Notes: generated by a model from the sequence alone, not told the origin. Positions 19,460-27,591 are shown, counted from the stretch's first letter. The stretch is DNA of 64,000 bases from Actinocorallia sp. API 0066 (GCF_020991275.1 NZ_JAJLQY010000010.1:62001-126000), one strand, 5' to 3'. Made by a program: numbers and translations.

Positions 19460-19813
19460 ATGAACCAGAGGTTCGACGAAGAGACCCTGCTGTGGCTCGA
19501 AGAGGAGCCGTCGCACGGCACGTCGCATGGCAAGAAGATCGCTGCGATGGCCGGGGGCGGCATCGTGGGCACGGCGCTGCTGGGCAAGGCGCTGGGGCCG
19601 GTCGCCAAGAGGCTGGCGCGCAAGACGGGGATGCCGCAGGGCCAGATCCAGATGCTGCTGACGGCGGCCGCCCCGATGGTGATCAGCGCGGTGAGCGCGG
19701 CGGTCGCCAAGCGCAAACAGGCGGGGCGTGAGCCTTACCCGCCGGGCTCGCGGCCGTCCACGAGCGGCCGTAGGGACGCCAAGAGCCTCCTGGGCGCGCA
19801 CCGTCGGCGCTGA
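19460..19813 (+). CDS. small basic protein of unknown function
   Basis: A 117-residue protein that starts acidic (MNQRFDEETLLWLEEEPSHG), continues with a weakly hydrophobic Gly/Ala-rich stretch (AGGGIVGTALLGKALGPVAK, then LLTAAAPMVISAVSAAVA) and ends in an Arg-rich tail. No family is recognised. The ATG at 19460 is preferred; a GTG at 19409 overlaps the previous stop (GTGA) and would add 17 residues and couple it to the SecD-like gene. The hydrophobic stretches could dip into the membrane but look too short for two full helices. Confidence 0.6.
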   Translation: MNQRFDEETLLWLEEEPSHGTSHGKKIAAMAGGGIVGTALLGKALGPVAKRLARKTGMPQGQIQMLLTAAAPMVISAVSAAVAKRKQAGREPYPPGSRPSTSGRRDAKSLLGAHRRR

Positions 19814-19877
19814 GCGGGGTCCTGCCTGGCAGCGCGCTTGATCGTGGGCTTACGGGCCGACGCGTAGCATCGCGCGT

Positions 19878-22265
19878 ATGAGGCGGTGGGTCGCGGGCGC
19901 GGCCGTGGTGGGTGTCGTGGCGGCGGCCGGGGGCGGGTTCGCCCTGGCCCGCGACGGCGGCCCCGAGGTGGCGCGCGAGGACGTGCGGATCGACGTCGTG
20001 GACGGTCCGGGCGACGACGAGAAGGTCACCCTTGACGCCTCGTTCTACCGGCCGGAAGGGCTGGGGCCCGTACCGGCGGTGCTGCTCGCGCACGGGTTCG
20101 GCGGCTCCAAGCGCTCCCAGGCGGCGGCCGCGCGGGAGCTCGCGGGGCACGGCTACGCGGTGCTGACGTGGTCGGCGCGCGGGTTCGGCGAGTCAGGCGG
20201 GCAGATCGCCCTGAACTCGCCGGATTACGAGGTCAAGGACACCCGTCAGCTGATCGACTGGCTTGCGCGGCGCCCGGAGGTCCGCAAGGACGCGCCGGGC
20301 GATCCACGCGTCGGCATGGCCGGGCCTTCTTACGGCGGGGCGATCTCCCTTCTGACGGCCGCCTACGACTCCCGGGTGGACGCGCTGGTCCCTTCCATCA
20401 CGTGGCACGACCTTTCGGACGCGCTGCTTCCGGACGGCGTCTTCAAGAAGCTGTGGGCGGGCCTGTTCTTCACCGGCGAGTCCGACGGATCCACAGCCTG
20501 TGGAAGGTTCCTTCCGGAGCTGTGCGAGATGTACCAGCGGATCGCCCAGACGGGCCAGTACAAGGAGTCGGACGTCGAGGTGCTCCGCGCCTCCTCGCCC
20601 GCGACGGCCCCGCCCGTCAAGGCGCCCACCCTGCTCATCCAGGGCCAGAGCGACTCGCTCTTCCCGCTCGACCACGCCGACGCGAACGCGCGCCGCGCCC
20701 AGGGGCCGGTGTCCGTCGTCTGGTACCAGGGCGGCCACGACGGCGGCGAGGACGAGTCGCCGCTTCTGACCGAGTTGACCGCCGACTGGTTCGACCAGCA
20801 CCTGAAGGGCCTGGACACCGGGGCGTCGGAGCCGTTCACCGTCACCCGCGCCACCGGGGTGGACTCCACGAGCGGCCGCACCTGGCTGCGCGCGGCGTCC
20901 GCGAAGACGTATCCGGGGCTGGCGTCGCAGCCGCGCGAGCTGCCGCTGGAAGGCGCTGAGCAGGCCGTGCAGAACCCGGCGGGCGGTTTCCCCGCGGCGG
21001 TGTCGGCGCTGCCGGGGCTGGGCGCGCTGAACGCGTTGGGCTCGCTCGGCTCGCTCGGGGTCGATCTGGACATGCCGGGGCAGAGCGCCGCGTTCACCAC
21101 GGCACCGCTCGGCGCGTCGCTCCGGGTGACGGGCGCGCCGCGCCTCACCGTGAAGACCGACCGGGCGGCCGTGCTCTTCGCGAAGGTCTACGACGTCTCG
21201 CCCGACGGAAAGGCGTCGCTCGCCCGGCGGCTCGCCGCGCCCGTCCGGTTCACCGAGGCTGGGGAGCGCGAGGTCGTGCTACCGGCGTTGGATTACGAGT
21301 TCGCCCGTGGCCACCGGATCAGGGTGGTGCTCGGCACGACCGACCAGGGCTTCGCGGGGCCGTCCGCGCCCGCGACGTACCGGATCTCGGCGGCCTCGGC
21401 GCTGTCCGTCCCGACGGTCCCGGGCCTGGCCACCCCCGCCGGACGTCCTCCGGCCTGGGTGTGGATCCTCCCCCTGGCGGCGCTCGTCGTTTCCGGAGGG
21501 CTCCTCGTCCGGAGGCGGCCGAAGGGGAGCTTCGAACCTTCACTGGAAGGCGTGCCGCTCCAGATCGACGGCCTCACCAAGACGTACTCGAACGGCTTCA
21601 AGGCCGTCGAGGACCTCTCCTTCCGGGTCGAGAAGGGCCAGGTCCTCGGCCTCCTGGGCCCGAACGGCGCAGGGAAGACAACCACCCTGCGCATGCTCAT
21701 GGGCCTCATCCACCCGGACGGCGGAGAGATCCGGATCTTCGGCCACAAGGTCACGCCGGGCGCCGCCGTGCTGGGCCGGCTCGGCTCGTTCGTCGAGGGG
21801 CCCGGGTTCCTCCCTCATCTGTCGGGCCGGGACAACCTCGTCCTGTACTGGCGGGCCACCGGGCGTCCCATGGCCGAGTCCCGCCTTGACGAGGCGCTGG
21901 AGGTGGCGGCCCTGAGCGAGGAGGCTCTGGCCCGTCCCGTCCGGACGTACTCGCAGGGCATGCGGGCCCGGTTGGCGATCGCCCAGGCGATGCTCGGCCT
22001 CCCCGACCTCCTGGTGCTCGACGAGCCCACGAACGGCCTGGACCCGCCGCAGATCCGGCAGATGCGCGAGGTCCTGGTGGACTACGCGGCGGCGGGCCGC
22101 ACCGTGATCGTCTCCAGCCACCTGCTGAGCGAGGTCGAGCAGACCTGCACCCACGTGGTCGTCATGACGCGCGGGAGGAAGGTCGCGGACGGGCCGGTGG
22201 AGGAGATCGTCGGAGGCAGGGGCCTGGAGAACGTGTTCCTGGAGATCATCGGAGGCGGGGTATGA
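19878..22265 (+). CDS. secreted alpha/beta-hydrolase (S15-like) fused to an ABC transporter ATPase
   Basis: A 795-residue fusion. Residues 5-24 form a signal-anchor. Residues 35-310 are an alpha/beta-hydrolase of the S15/CocE type with the full triad Ser151 (GPSYGG), Asp259 and His287. Residues 320-505 resemble the beta-jelly-roll domain that follows in X-Pro dipeptidyl-peptidases. A second membrane helix (about 526-545, ending RRR) returns the chain to the cytoplasm. Residues 558-795 are a complete ABC ATPase: Walker A GPNGAGKTT at 594-602, signature YSQGM at 691-695, Walker B LLVLDE at 711-716. The topology is self-consistent, with the hydrolase outside and the ATPase inside. The next gene is an ABC-2 permease overlapping by four bases. 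TAGCAT ends seven bases before the ATG, so translation may be leaderless. Substrate unknown. Confidence 0.9.
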   Translation: MRRWVAGAAVVGVVAAAGGGFALARDGGPEVAREDVRIDVVDGPGDDEKVTLDASFYRPEGLGPVPAVLLAHGFGGSKRSQAAAARELAGHGYAVLTWSARGFGESGGQIALNSPDYEVKDTRQLIDWLARRPEVRKDAPGDPRVGMAGPSYGGAISLLTAAYDSRVDALVPSITWHDLSDALLPDGVFKKLWAGLFFTGESDGSTACGRFLPELCEMYQRIAQTGQYKESDVEVLRASSPATAPPVKAPTLLIQGQSDSLFPLDHADANARRAQGPVSVVWYQGGHDGGEDESPLLTELTADWFDQHLKGLDTGASEPFTVTRATGVDSTSGRTWLRAASAKTYPGLASQPRELPLEGAEQAVQNPAGGFPAAVSALPGLGALNALGSLGSLGVDLDMPGQSAAFTTAPLGASLRVTGAPRLTVKTDRAAVLFAKVYDVSPDGKASLARRLAAPVRFTEAGEREVVLPALDYEFARGHRIRVVLGTTDQGFAGPSAPATYRISAASALSVPTVPGLATPAGRPPAWVWILPLAALVVSGGLLVRRRPKGSFEPSLEGVPLQIDGLTKTYSNGFKAVEDLSFRVEKGQVLGLLGPNGAGKTTTLRMLMGLIHPDGGEIRIFGHKVTPGAAVLGRLGSFVEGPGFLPHLSGRDNLVLYWRATGRPMAESRLDEALEVAALSEEALARPVRTYSQGMRARLAIAQAMLGLPDLLVLDEPTNGLDPPQIRQMREVLVDYAAAGRTVIVSSHLLSEVEQTCTHVVVMTRGRKVADGPVEEIVGGRGLENVFLEIIGGGV

Positions 22266-23077
22266 GCCGGGCGCTGCCCCTGCGCGTCGAGGCGGTCAGG
22301 CAGTTCCGGCGGCGGCGCACCCTCGTCGCCTTCGGGCTGCTGCTGGCGCTGCCGTGGATCCTCGTCGCAGCGTTCCAGTTGGGCGGCGAGCAGGAGGCCG
22401 ACGGGCGGCCGTCCCTGGTGGACGTGGCCACGACGGGCGGCCTTAACTTCGCGCTCTTCTCCCTGTTCGTCTCCACCGGCTTCCTCCTCGTCGTCGCGGT
22501 CGCGCTGTTCTGCGGCGACACGGTGGCCTCGGAGGCTGGCTGGTCGTCCTTGCGGTACCTGCTTGCGGCGCCCGTCCCCCGGGACAGGCTGCTGCGGCAG
22601 AAGCTGATCGTCGCGCTCGGCTACGCGGCGGCCGCCGTGGTGGCGCTGCCGCTCATGGCCCTGCTGGCCGGGACGCTCGTCTACGGCTGGTCGGACGTGA
22701 CGCTGCCCACGGGCGGCACCTATCCGGCGTCGGCGGCGTTCGGGCGGATGGCGATCGTCACCGGGTACGCGCTGGTCTCCCAGCTCGTCGTCGCGGCGCT
22801 GGCGTTCCTGCTGTCGGTGCGGACGGACTCGCCGCTCGGCGCGGTCGGCGGCGCCGTCGGCATGGTGATCATCTGCAACATCCTGGAGGCGGTGGAGGCG
22901 CTCGGCTCGTGGCGCGACGTGCTGCCGACGCGCTACCTGTACGCCTGGCTGGACGCGCTCCAGCCGCAGATCCAGTGGACGGGCATGGCCAAGGGGGCGG
23001 CCCTGTCGGTCTCCTACGCGCTGGTGCTGCTCGCGCTCGCCTTCCGGCACTTCCGCGCCAAGGACATCACCTCCTGA
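22262..23077 (+). CDS. ABC-2 type transporter permease
   Basis: A 271-residue membrane protein with about six hydrophobic helices, and the permease partner of the fused hydrolase-ATPase (ATGA overlap at 22262-22265). The N-terminal part (RVEAVRQFRRRRTLVAFGLLLALPWI) and the helix with GDTVASEAGWSSLRYLLAAPVPR are typical of the ABC-2 / bacitracin- or lantibiotic-exporter permeases, where the latter marks the cytoplasmic coupling region. With the upstream protein it would form a homodimeric exporter carrying two external hydrolase domains. Export of peptide or lipid-linked material is plausible, but the substrate cannot be named. Confidence 0.9.
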   Translation: MSRALPLRVEAVRQFRRRRTLVAFGLLLALPWILVAAFQLGGEQEADGRPSLVDVATTGGLNFALFSLFVSTGFLLVVAVALFCGDTVASEAGWSSLRYLLAAPVPRDRLLRQKLIVALGYAAAAVVALPLMALLAGTLVYGWSDVTLPTGGTYPASAAFGRMAIVTGYALVSQLVVAALAFLLSVRTDSPLGAVGGAVGMVIICNILEAVEALGSWRDVLPTRYLYAWLDALQPQIQWTGMAKGAALSVSYALVLLALAFRHFRAKDITS

Positions 23078-23394
23078 GCCAAGGCACACGGGCTTCTCGG
23101 GAAGCGCGGGCAATCTCCTGTTTATGGGGAGGTGACTTCGGGGTATCGCACGGTCAAAGCCCGTGCGGGGGATCATCGGGAAAGCCCCTGCGCAACGACT
23201 GGAAGAGACCATACGATCGCAGCGTGTGACACTGAACACCGATAAATAGGATGAAGCAGTGGCAAACGGTGCGTAAGCTCAGCACAACCCGCGGCAACGA
23301 GCCGCACCACACACGCAGGCGGTTCGCGGAACGTTCCGCCGAGGGTGAACGTCCTGGCCGGTTAACGGCCTGTCTCCGAGGGGAGATGATCGAA
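23078..23394 (+). promoter_or_regulatory. 317-bp structured leader region ahead of a 33-residue peptide
   Basis: No supported gene. It holds a hairpin with seven-base arms CGCACGG (23147-23153) / CCGTGCG (23161-23167), a 12-base palindrome CGGAACGTTCCG near 23328-23339, and a small hairpin GGCCG-GTTAA-CGGCC just before the ribosome site GAGGGGAG of the peptide gene. G+C is visibly lower than in the flanks around 23200-23290. A frame from an ATG at 23251 runs into the peptide, but its first half has poor codon use, including a TTA codon, so I read it as leader RNA. No known riboswitch class is recognised. Confidence 0.45.
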
Positions 23395-23496
23395 ATGGCA
23401 AGACAGCAGCAGATCGTCAAGCTTCCACGTGTCCCCCGCAAGCCGGCCACCGACCTCGACCTGCGCACCCCCAGCGGCCGCGCCCTCCCGTACTGA
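23395..23496 (+). CDS. 33-residue basic peptide, unknown function
   Basis: The peptide begins MARQQQIVKLPRVPRKP and ends GRALPY. It is Arg/Lys/Pro-rich, has no Cys and no membrane segment. The ribosome site GAGGGGAG (23378-23385) ends nine bases before this ATG; an in-frame ATG at 23386 is too close to it. Third positions are strongly G/C, as expected of a real actinomycete gene. It follows a structured leader. It could be a conserved small protein, a ribosome-associated peptide or a leader peptide without a downstream gene (the next gene is on the other strand). No modification enzyme is near, so a RiPP precursor is unlikely. Confidence 0.5.
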   Translation: MARQQQIVKLPRVPRKPATDLDLRTPSGRALPY

Positions 23497-23516
23497 CCCC
23501 TGCCCCCGCCACGCCC

Positions 23517-23711
23517 CTACTCCAGCTTCGCCCCGCACCACGGACAGAAGTTGATCCCGATCACCGAGCTTCCGCCGTCATGGATGATCAGGCCCCACAG
23601 GCCGTGCTCGGGCGCGTGCGACACCACCCGGTCCGGGCAGTCGAACGGGTCGGAGTGCGTCTCACACCTGCGGGTCAACTGATGGCGCATGTCCGCGCAG
23701 CACAGGGTCAT
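23517..23711 (-). CDS. small zinc-ribbon-like protein (DUF6980-like)
   Basis: A 64-residue protein with paired cysteines: CC near the N-terminus, then C of RRCETH, C of FDCPDRVV, and a C-terminal FCPWCGAKL knuckle. The central LIIHDGGSSVIGINFCPWCG block matches, as I recall, a widespread small uncharacterised family (DUF6980) with a probable structural metal site. It converges on the peptide gene 20 bases away. Function unknown. Confidence 0.8.
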   Translation of the reverse strand: MTLCCADMRHQLTRRCETHSDPFDCPDRVVSHAPEHGLWGLIIHDGGSSVIGINFCPWCGAKLE

Positions 23712-23789
23712 GACCCGAAGGTACTCGCCGGGGCTTCAGGGCCGGGTCGCCGCCCGTTCACCTGAGCGCCCGCCCCGCCTGCCAGGGTC

Positions 23790-23809
23790 GTTCCGTTTGA
23801 AAACGGAAC
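23790..23809 (+). promoter_or_regulatory. hairpin/operator abutting the ribosome site of the phytase-like gene
   Basis: Perfect nine-base arms GTTCCGTTT and AAACGGAAC are separated by only GA. The right arm ends one base before GGAG (23810-23813), the ribosome site of the gene starting at 23821. It could bind a dimeric repressor as DNA or, less likely with a two-base loop, act in RNA. Confidence 0.55.
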
Positions 23810-23820
23810 GGAGTATCCCC

Positions 23821-26055
23821 ATGCGACTTCGCATGCGCTGGACGGCGGGGGCGCTCGCGAGCGCCGCCGTCATCACCGGCCTTGCCCCCGCCGCCCACGC
23901 GGGCGGCGGCAAGCACCCCCTGTTCGAGCGGATCGCCACCTACCCGGTCTTCCAGAACCTGCCGAAGGGCGTCGACCCGGCGGCCGAGACCGTCGCGGAG
24001 ATCAGCGCGGTCACGCCGGACGGAAAGACGCTCATCTACACCGACGCGCCCGGATCGCGCGTCGGGTTCCTCGACCTGTCCAACCCGGCCCGTCCGCGCG
24101 GCCTGGGCACGCTGGCGACCGCGGGCGGGCAGCCCACGTCCGTCGCCGTCGTCGGGGGCTACGCGCTCGTCGTCATCGACGCGGCGAAGAGCTTCACCGC
24201 CCCGTCCGGGCGGGTGGACGTCGTCAGGATCGCCGACCGCAGGATCGTCCGCAGCATCGATCTGGGCGGCCAGCCGGACTCGATCGCCGTGCGCGGCAAG
24301 TACGCCGCCATCGCGATCGAGAACCAGCGCGACGAGGAGGCGACGCCCCCCGGCGGCAAGGAGGGCGACCTCCCGCAGGCCCCCGCCGGCTTCCTCCAGA
24401 TCCTCGACCTGAAGGGCTCCTCCCCGGCCGCGTGGAAGCTGCGCAAGGTGGCGTTCACCAGGCCCGACGGAAGCGCACTGCCCTCCTTCAAGGCCGCAGG
24501 GCTCGCCGCCCCGGCCGACCCCGAGCCCGAGTACGTGACGATCAACGCCAAGGGCAAGGTCGCCGTCACCCTCCAGGAGAACAACGGCATCGCCGTCGTC
24601 GACCTGCGCTCCGGCCGGATCGAGAAGGTCTTCTCCGCCGGAAGGGTCACCGTCAAGGGCATCGACGTCAAGGAGGACGGCGTCATCTCCCCGACCGGCA
24701 CCATCCGCAACGTGCCGCGCGAGCCCGACGCGATCTCCTGGGTGGACGACACCACGCTCGCCACCGCCAACGAGGGCGACTGGAAGGGCGGCAGCCGTGG
24801 CTGGACCGTCTTCAACGCCAAGACCGGCAAGGTGCTGTGGGACGCGGGCAACTCCTTCGAGCGCCTCGCCCTCAAGTACGGCCACTTCAACGAGGACAGG
24901 TCCGAGAACAAGGGCACCGAGCCCGAGGGCCTGACCGTCGCGACGATCAAGGGCAAGCGGTACGCCTTCGTCGGCTCCGAGCGGTCGAACTTCGTCGCCG
25001 TGTACAACGTGGACCGCCCCGCGCGGCCCAGGTTCATCCAGTTCCTCCCGACCAACGCGGGGCCCGAGGGCCTGCTCGCGGTGCCGTCGCGCGGGCTGTT
25101 CATCGTGTCGTCGGAGAACGACGACGCGAAGGCGGGCGTACGCGCCGGCGTCCAGGTGTTCCGGATCGGCAGGCCCTCGGTGCCCGGCCTCGCGTCCGCG
25201 CCCGGCAAGGGCGGCGCGCCGATCGGATGGGGCGCCCTGTCCGGCCTGTCTTCCAAGCCCGGAAGCCGGGACGGCCTCTACGCCGTCTCCGACAACGCCT
25301 ACAAGCCGACCAAGATCTACACGATCAACACCGGACGGACCCCCGCGCTGATCACCTCGGCGCTGACCGTCACGAAGAAGGGCAAGCCCGCCGCTTACGA
25401 CGCCGAAGGGATCGCCGCGCGTCCGTCCGGCGGGTTCTGGCTGGCGCACGAGGGCGCGAAGGGGCCGGAGAACCTTCTCGTCCGCGTCTCGGCTCGGGGC
25501 GCCGTGCAGAAGGAGATCGCGCTCCCGGCGGCCATCACGTCGCGGCTGGGCGCCCAGGGCCTCGAAGGCGTCACGGTGACCGGCAAGGGCCGCGCGGAGA
25601 CCGTCTGGGTGACGCTCCAGCGGCCGCTGACCGGCGACCCGGCCAACGTCGTCCGGATCGGGCGCTACGTCCCGGCGACCGGGAAGTGGTCCTGGTTCGG
25701 GTACCCGATCGCGCCGTCGGCGTCCGAGACGAACTGGAACGGCCTCTCGGAGATCACCGCCTACCGGGGCCGCCTGGTCCTCGTCGAGCGCGACAAGGCG
25801 TCCGGCACCCTGGCGAAGCACAAGAAGCTCTACACCGTCGCGATCCCGAAGGGCACCCCCAAGGGCCTCCCCGTCCTGAAGAAGACCCTTCTCCGCGACC
25901 TGCTTCCGGACCTCGCCTCCCGCAACGGCTGGATCCAGGAAAAGGTCGAAGGCTTCGCCGTCACCTCCTCCGGCCGCCCCTGGATCGTCACCGACAACGA
26001 CGCCACCCAAGACGCCACCGGCGAAACCCTCTTCCTCCCCCTCCCCCGCCTCTAA
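23821..26055 (+). CDS. secreted beta-propeller / esterase-like phytase-domain protein
   Basis: A 744-residue exported protein. An n-region (MRLRMRW) and hydrophobic stretch end with AAHAGGG, a signal peptidase site near residue 27. Residues 30-480 are repeated beta-strands of the choice-of-anchor/YVTN propeller type (for example VAEISAVTPDGKTLIYTDAPG and GTEPEGLTVATIKGKRYAFVGSE). The last 250 residues match the esterase-like-activity-of-phytase family (AYDAEGIAARPSGGFWLAHE, GLEGVTVTGKGR, KVEGFAVTSSGRPWIVTDND). These proteins are secreted and may hydrolyse phosphate or other esters; catalysis is not established. A GGAG site seven bases before the ATG and the preceding palindrome support this start. 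A strong terminator follows. Confidence 0.85.
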   Translation: MRLRMRWTAGALASAAVITGLAPAAHAGGGKHPLFERIATYPVFQNLPKGVDPAAETVAEISAVTPDGKTLIYTDAPGSRVGFLDLSNPARPRGLGTLATAGGQPTSVAVVGGYALVVIDAAKSFTAPSGRVDVVRIADRRIVRSIDLGGQPDSIAVRGKYAAIAIENQRDEEATPPGGKEGDLPQAPAGFLQILDLKGSSPAAWKLRKVAFTRPDGSALPSFKAAGLAAPADPEPEYVTINAKGKVAVTLQENNGIAVVDLRSGRIEKVFSAGRVTVKGIDVKEDGVISPTGTIRNVPREPDAISWVDDTTLATANEGDWKGGSRGWTVFNAKTGKVLWDAGNSFERLALKYGHFNEDRSENKGTEPEGLTVATIKGKRYAFVGSERSNFVAVYNVDRPARPRFIQFLPTNAGPEGLLAVPSRGLFIVSSENDDAKAGVRAGVQVFRIGRPSVPGLASAPGKGGAPIGWGALSGLSSKPGSRDGLYAVSDNAYKPTKIYTINTGRTPALITSALTVTKKGKPAAYDAEGIAARPSGGFWLAHEGAKGPENLLVRVSARGAVQKEIALPAAITSRLGAQGLEGVTVTGKGRAETVWVTLQRPLTGDPANVVRIGRYVPATGKWSWFGYPIAPSASETNWNGLSEITAYRGRLVLVERDKASGTLAKHKKLYTVAIPKGTPKGLPVLKKTLLRDLLPDLASRNGWIQEKVEGFAVTSSGRPWIVTDNDATQDATGETLFLPLPRL

Positions 26056-26065
26056 CCCCCTCCCC

Positions 26066-26095
26066 GGGGCCCGTCCACCCCTGCGGACGGGCCCC
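26066..26095. terminator. bidirectional terminator
   Basis: Eleven-base perfect arms GGGGCCCGTCC / GGACGGGCCCC with an eight-base loop, between the convergent genes ending at 26055 (plus) and 26102 (minus). Confidence 0.85.
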
Positions 26096-26101
26096 TCCGC
26101 A

Positions 26102-26407
26102 TTAGGGGAGGAAGAGGAAGTAGAGGACGGACTCGGCGGCCAAGCCGAGGACGGCGAGGGGGGCGAGGGTGTTGAGGAGGCCGGGGCCGTGGACGAAGGC
26201 GCGGCGGACGACGGCGGCCTCGAAGATCCAGAGGGCGCCGGCGATGCCGAGGACGCCGCCGATCCAGGCCGGGAGGCCGTCGCCGCGGGCCGCGAGCACC
26301 AGCAGGAAGCCGAGGACGGCGGCGCCCGTCCCCACCGCGTACATCGTGTGTTCCGCCCTGAGTTCCATATCTGGTGAGATGCTCTGAAACGGCCCCGCGA
26401 TTGCCAT
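26102..26407 (-). CDS. small membrane protein, three to four helices
   Basis: About 101 residues. Hydrophobic segments are visible in YAVGTGAAVLGFLLVLAA, LPAWIGGVLGIAGALWIF and LNTLAPLAVLGLAAESVLYF. No family is assigned. The ATG at 26407 is used; an ATG at 26368 (MELRAEHTMYAV) and a TTG at 26428 are alternatives, and none has a clear ribosome site. It lies 46 bases downstream of the oxidoreductase gene and may be co-transcribed with it. Confidence 0.6.
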   Translation of the reverse strand: MAIAGPFQSISPDMELRAEHTMYAVGTGAAVLGFLLVLAARGDGLPAWIGGVLGIAGALWIFEAAVVRRAFVHGPGLLNTLAPLAVLGLAAESVLYFLFLP

Positions 26408-26453
26408 GGGATCGGACACGGACGTCAAAAACCCCTTAACGGCTCGGCCCGGA

Positions 26454-27080
26454 TCAGCGGGCCACGGCCAGCGCGAACGGCACCGGGCCCAGCGCGCGGA
26501 CCAGCGGCCCGACCATCAGGACGAACCCCTCAGGCCCGCGCGCGCTGGCGACCCCGCCCAGATCGACGATCCGCGCCACGGGCCAGCCCAGATCGTCCAG
26601 GAGGGCCGTGACGGACGCCTTGGCCTCCGGGTCGTCGCCGGAGAGGAACACGTCGGCTGCGTCCCCCAGCGCGCCCGGATCGGCCATCACGGCGACGTGG
26701 GCCGTGCTCAGCGCCTTCACCACCCGCGCGGCCGGAAGCGCCCGCTGGAGCTCCTCCGCGAGGCTGCTCTCCGGGTACCGCAGCGCGACGGCGAACCCGT
26801 GCGCGTCCGTGACGACGGCGTTGGCGACGTCCACGAGGGTCTTCCCCGCGATCTCCTTGGACAGGCCGCCCAGGACATCCACGGAGACGTCGCCGGGGAG
26901 CGCGTTCACGAGGATCGCGCCTGCGTCGGCCGCTTCCGCGAGGCTGAGCGCGCGCGCTTGCGGCACGTCCCACTTCGCCACGTCCCTTGTGCCGACCACG
27001 ACGGTCCGCCCTGCGTCCGTCAGCTTCCGGGCCAGCGCGCGGGCGACCCCTCCGGCGCCCAGGATTCCGATCACGGCCAT
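26454..27080 (-). CDS. NADPH-dependent F420 reductase-like oxidoreductase
   Basis: A 208-residue single-domain Rossmann protein. The dinucleotide site GILGAGGVARALARKL lies at the very N-terminus, followed by VVVGTRD at the end of strand two, the typical spot for NADP binding, and later VNALPGD and VKALSTAHVAVM, as in the F420-dependent NADP oxidoreductase (FNO) family. Actinomycetes have F420, so hydride exchange between F420H2 and NADP is possible, but many relatives are uncharacterised. It is divergent from an HxlR regulator across 111 bases that contain a palindrome, so it is probably that regulator's target. Confidence 0.75.
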   Translation of the reverse strand: MAVIGILGAGGVARALARKLTDAGRTVVVGTRDVAKWDVPQARALSLAEAADAGAILVNALPGDVSVDVLGGLSKEIAGKTLVDVANAVVTDAHGFAVALRYPESSLAEELQRALPAARVVKALSTAHVAVMADPGALGDAADVFLSGDDPEAKASVTALLDDLGWPVARIVDLGGVASARGPEGFVLMVGPLVRALGPVPFALAVAR

Positions 27081-27155
27081 CCGCCGTCACCCCCATACTT
27101 GCCGAACGATCCTTACCGCGCCGACCCTAGGGACCGACCCGGACGTCCCGGCAGT

Positions 27156-27173
27156 ACGCACCTCACAGTGCGT
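27156..27173. promoter_or_regulatory. candidate HxlR operator
   Basis: Perfect arms ACGCAC and GTGCGT flank CTCACA in the 111-base divergent region between the oxidoreductase (start 27080) and the HxlR gene (start 27192). HxlR dimers bind short palindromes in such regions; the assignment is by position and symmetry. Confidence 0.55.
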
Positions 27174-27191
27174 TGCGCACCCGGAGGGAAG

Positions 27192-27575
27192 ATGACCACC
27201 ACCACCGCCGCAGCCCGTCGCGCCGCCTCGGCCGCCGCCCACCGCGCCCGCGCCGCCTCCTGCCCCACCAACCGCCTCCTGGACGTCCTGGGGGACAAGT
27301 GGGTGCCCTTGATCCTCAAGGAGCTCTCCGTAGGGCCGCTGCGCTACAACGCGCTCTCCCGGGCCGTCGCGGGCGCCAGCCAGAAGATGCTCACCCAGAC
27401 CCTCCGCTCCCTGGAACACGACGGCCTCGTAGCCCGCACCACCGCCCCCGACATCCCCCCAAGCGTCACCTACTCCCTGACACCCTTGGGCAAAAGCCTC
27501 CTGCCCGTCCTAGCCACCCTCACCGCCTGGGCCGAATCCCACATGCCCGACATCGACCAAGCCCGCACCGCGTAA
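27192..27575 (+). CDS. HxlR-family winged-helix regulator
   Basis: A 127-residue DNA-binding protein. The family core runs from CPTNRLLDVLGDKWVPLILKEL through LRYNALSRAVAGASQKMLTQTL to HDGLVARTTAPDIPPSVTYSLT. Cys24, just before the first core helix, is the position that senses oxidants or electrophiles in several HxlR proteins. GGAGG lies about seven bases before the ATG. It probably controls itself and the divergent F420-type oxidoreductase through the palindrome between them. Confidence 0.93.
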   Translation: MTTTTAAARRAASAAAHRARAASCPTNRLLDVLGDKWVPLILKELSVGPLRYNALSRAVAGASQKMLTQTLRSLEHDGLVARTTAPDIPPSVTYSLTPLGKSLLPVLATLTAWAESHMPDIDQARTA

Positions 27576-27591
27576 ATCCTCCCCACAAAAA

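Noticed and set aside
23251-23394. Longer start (ATG 23251) for the 33-residue peptide gene
   Set aside because: The added 48 codons have poor third-position bias, include a TTA codon and cover hairpins; the ribosome site fits the ATG at 23395.
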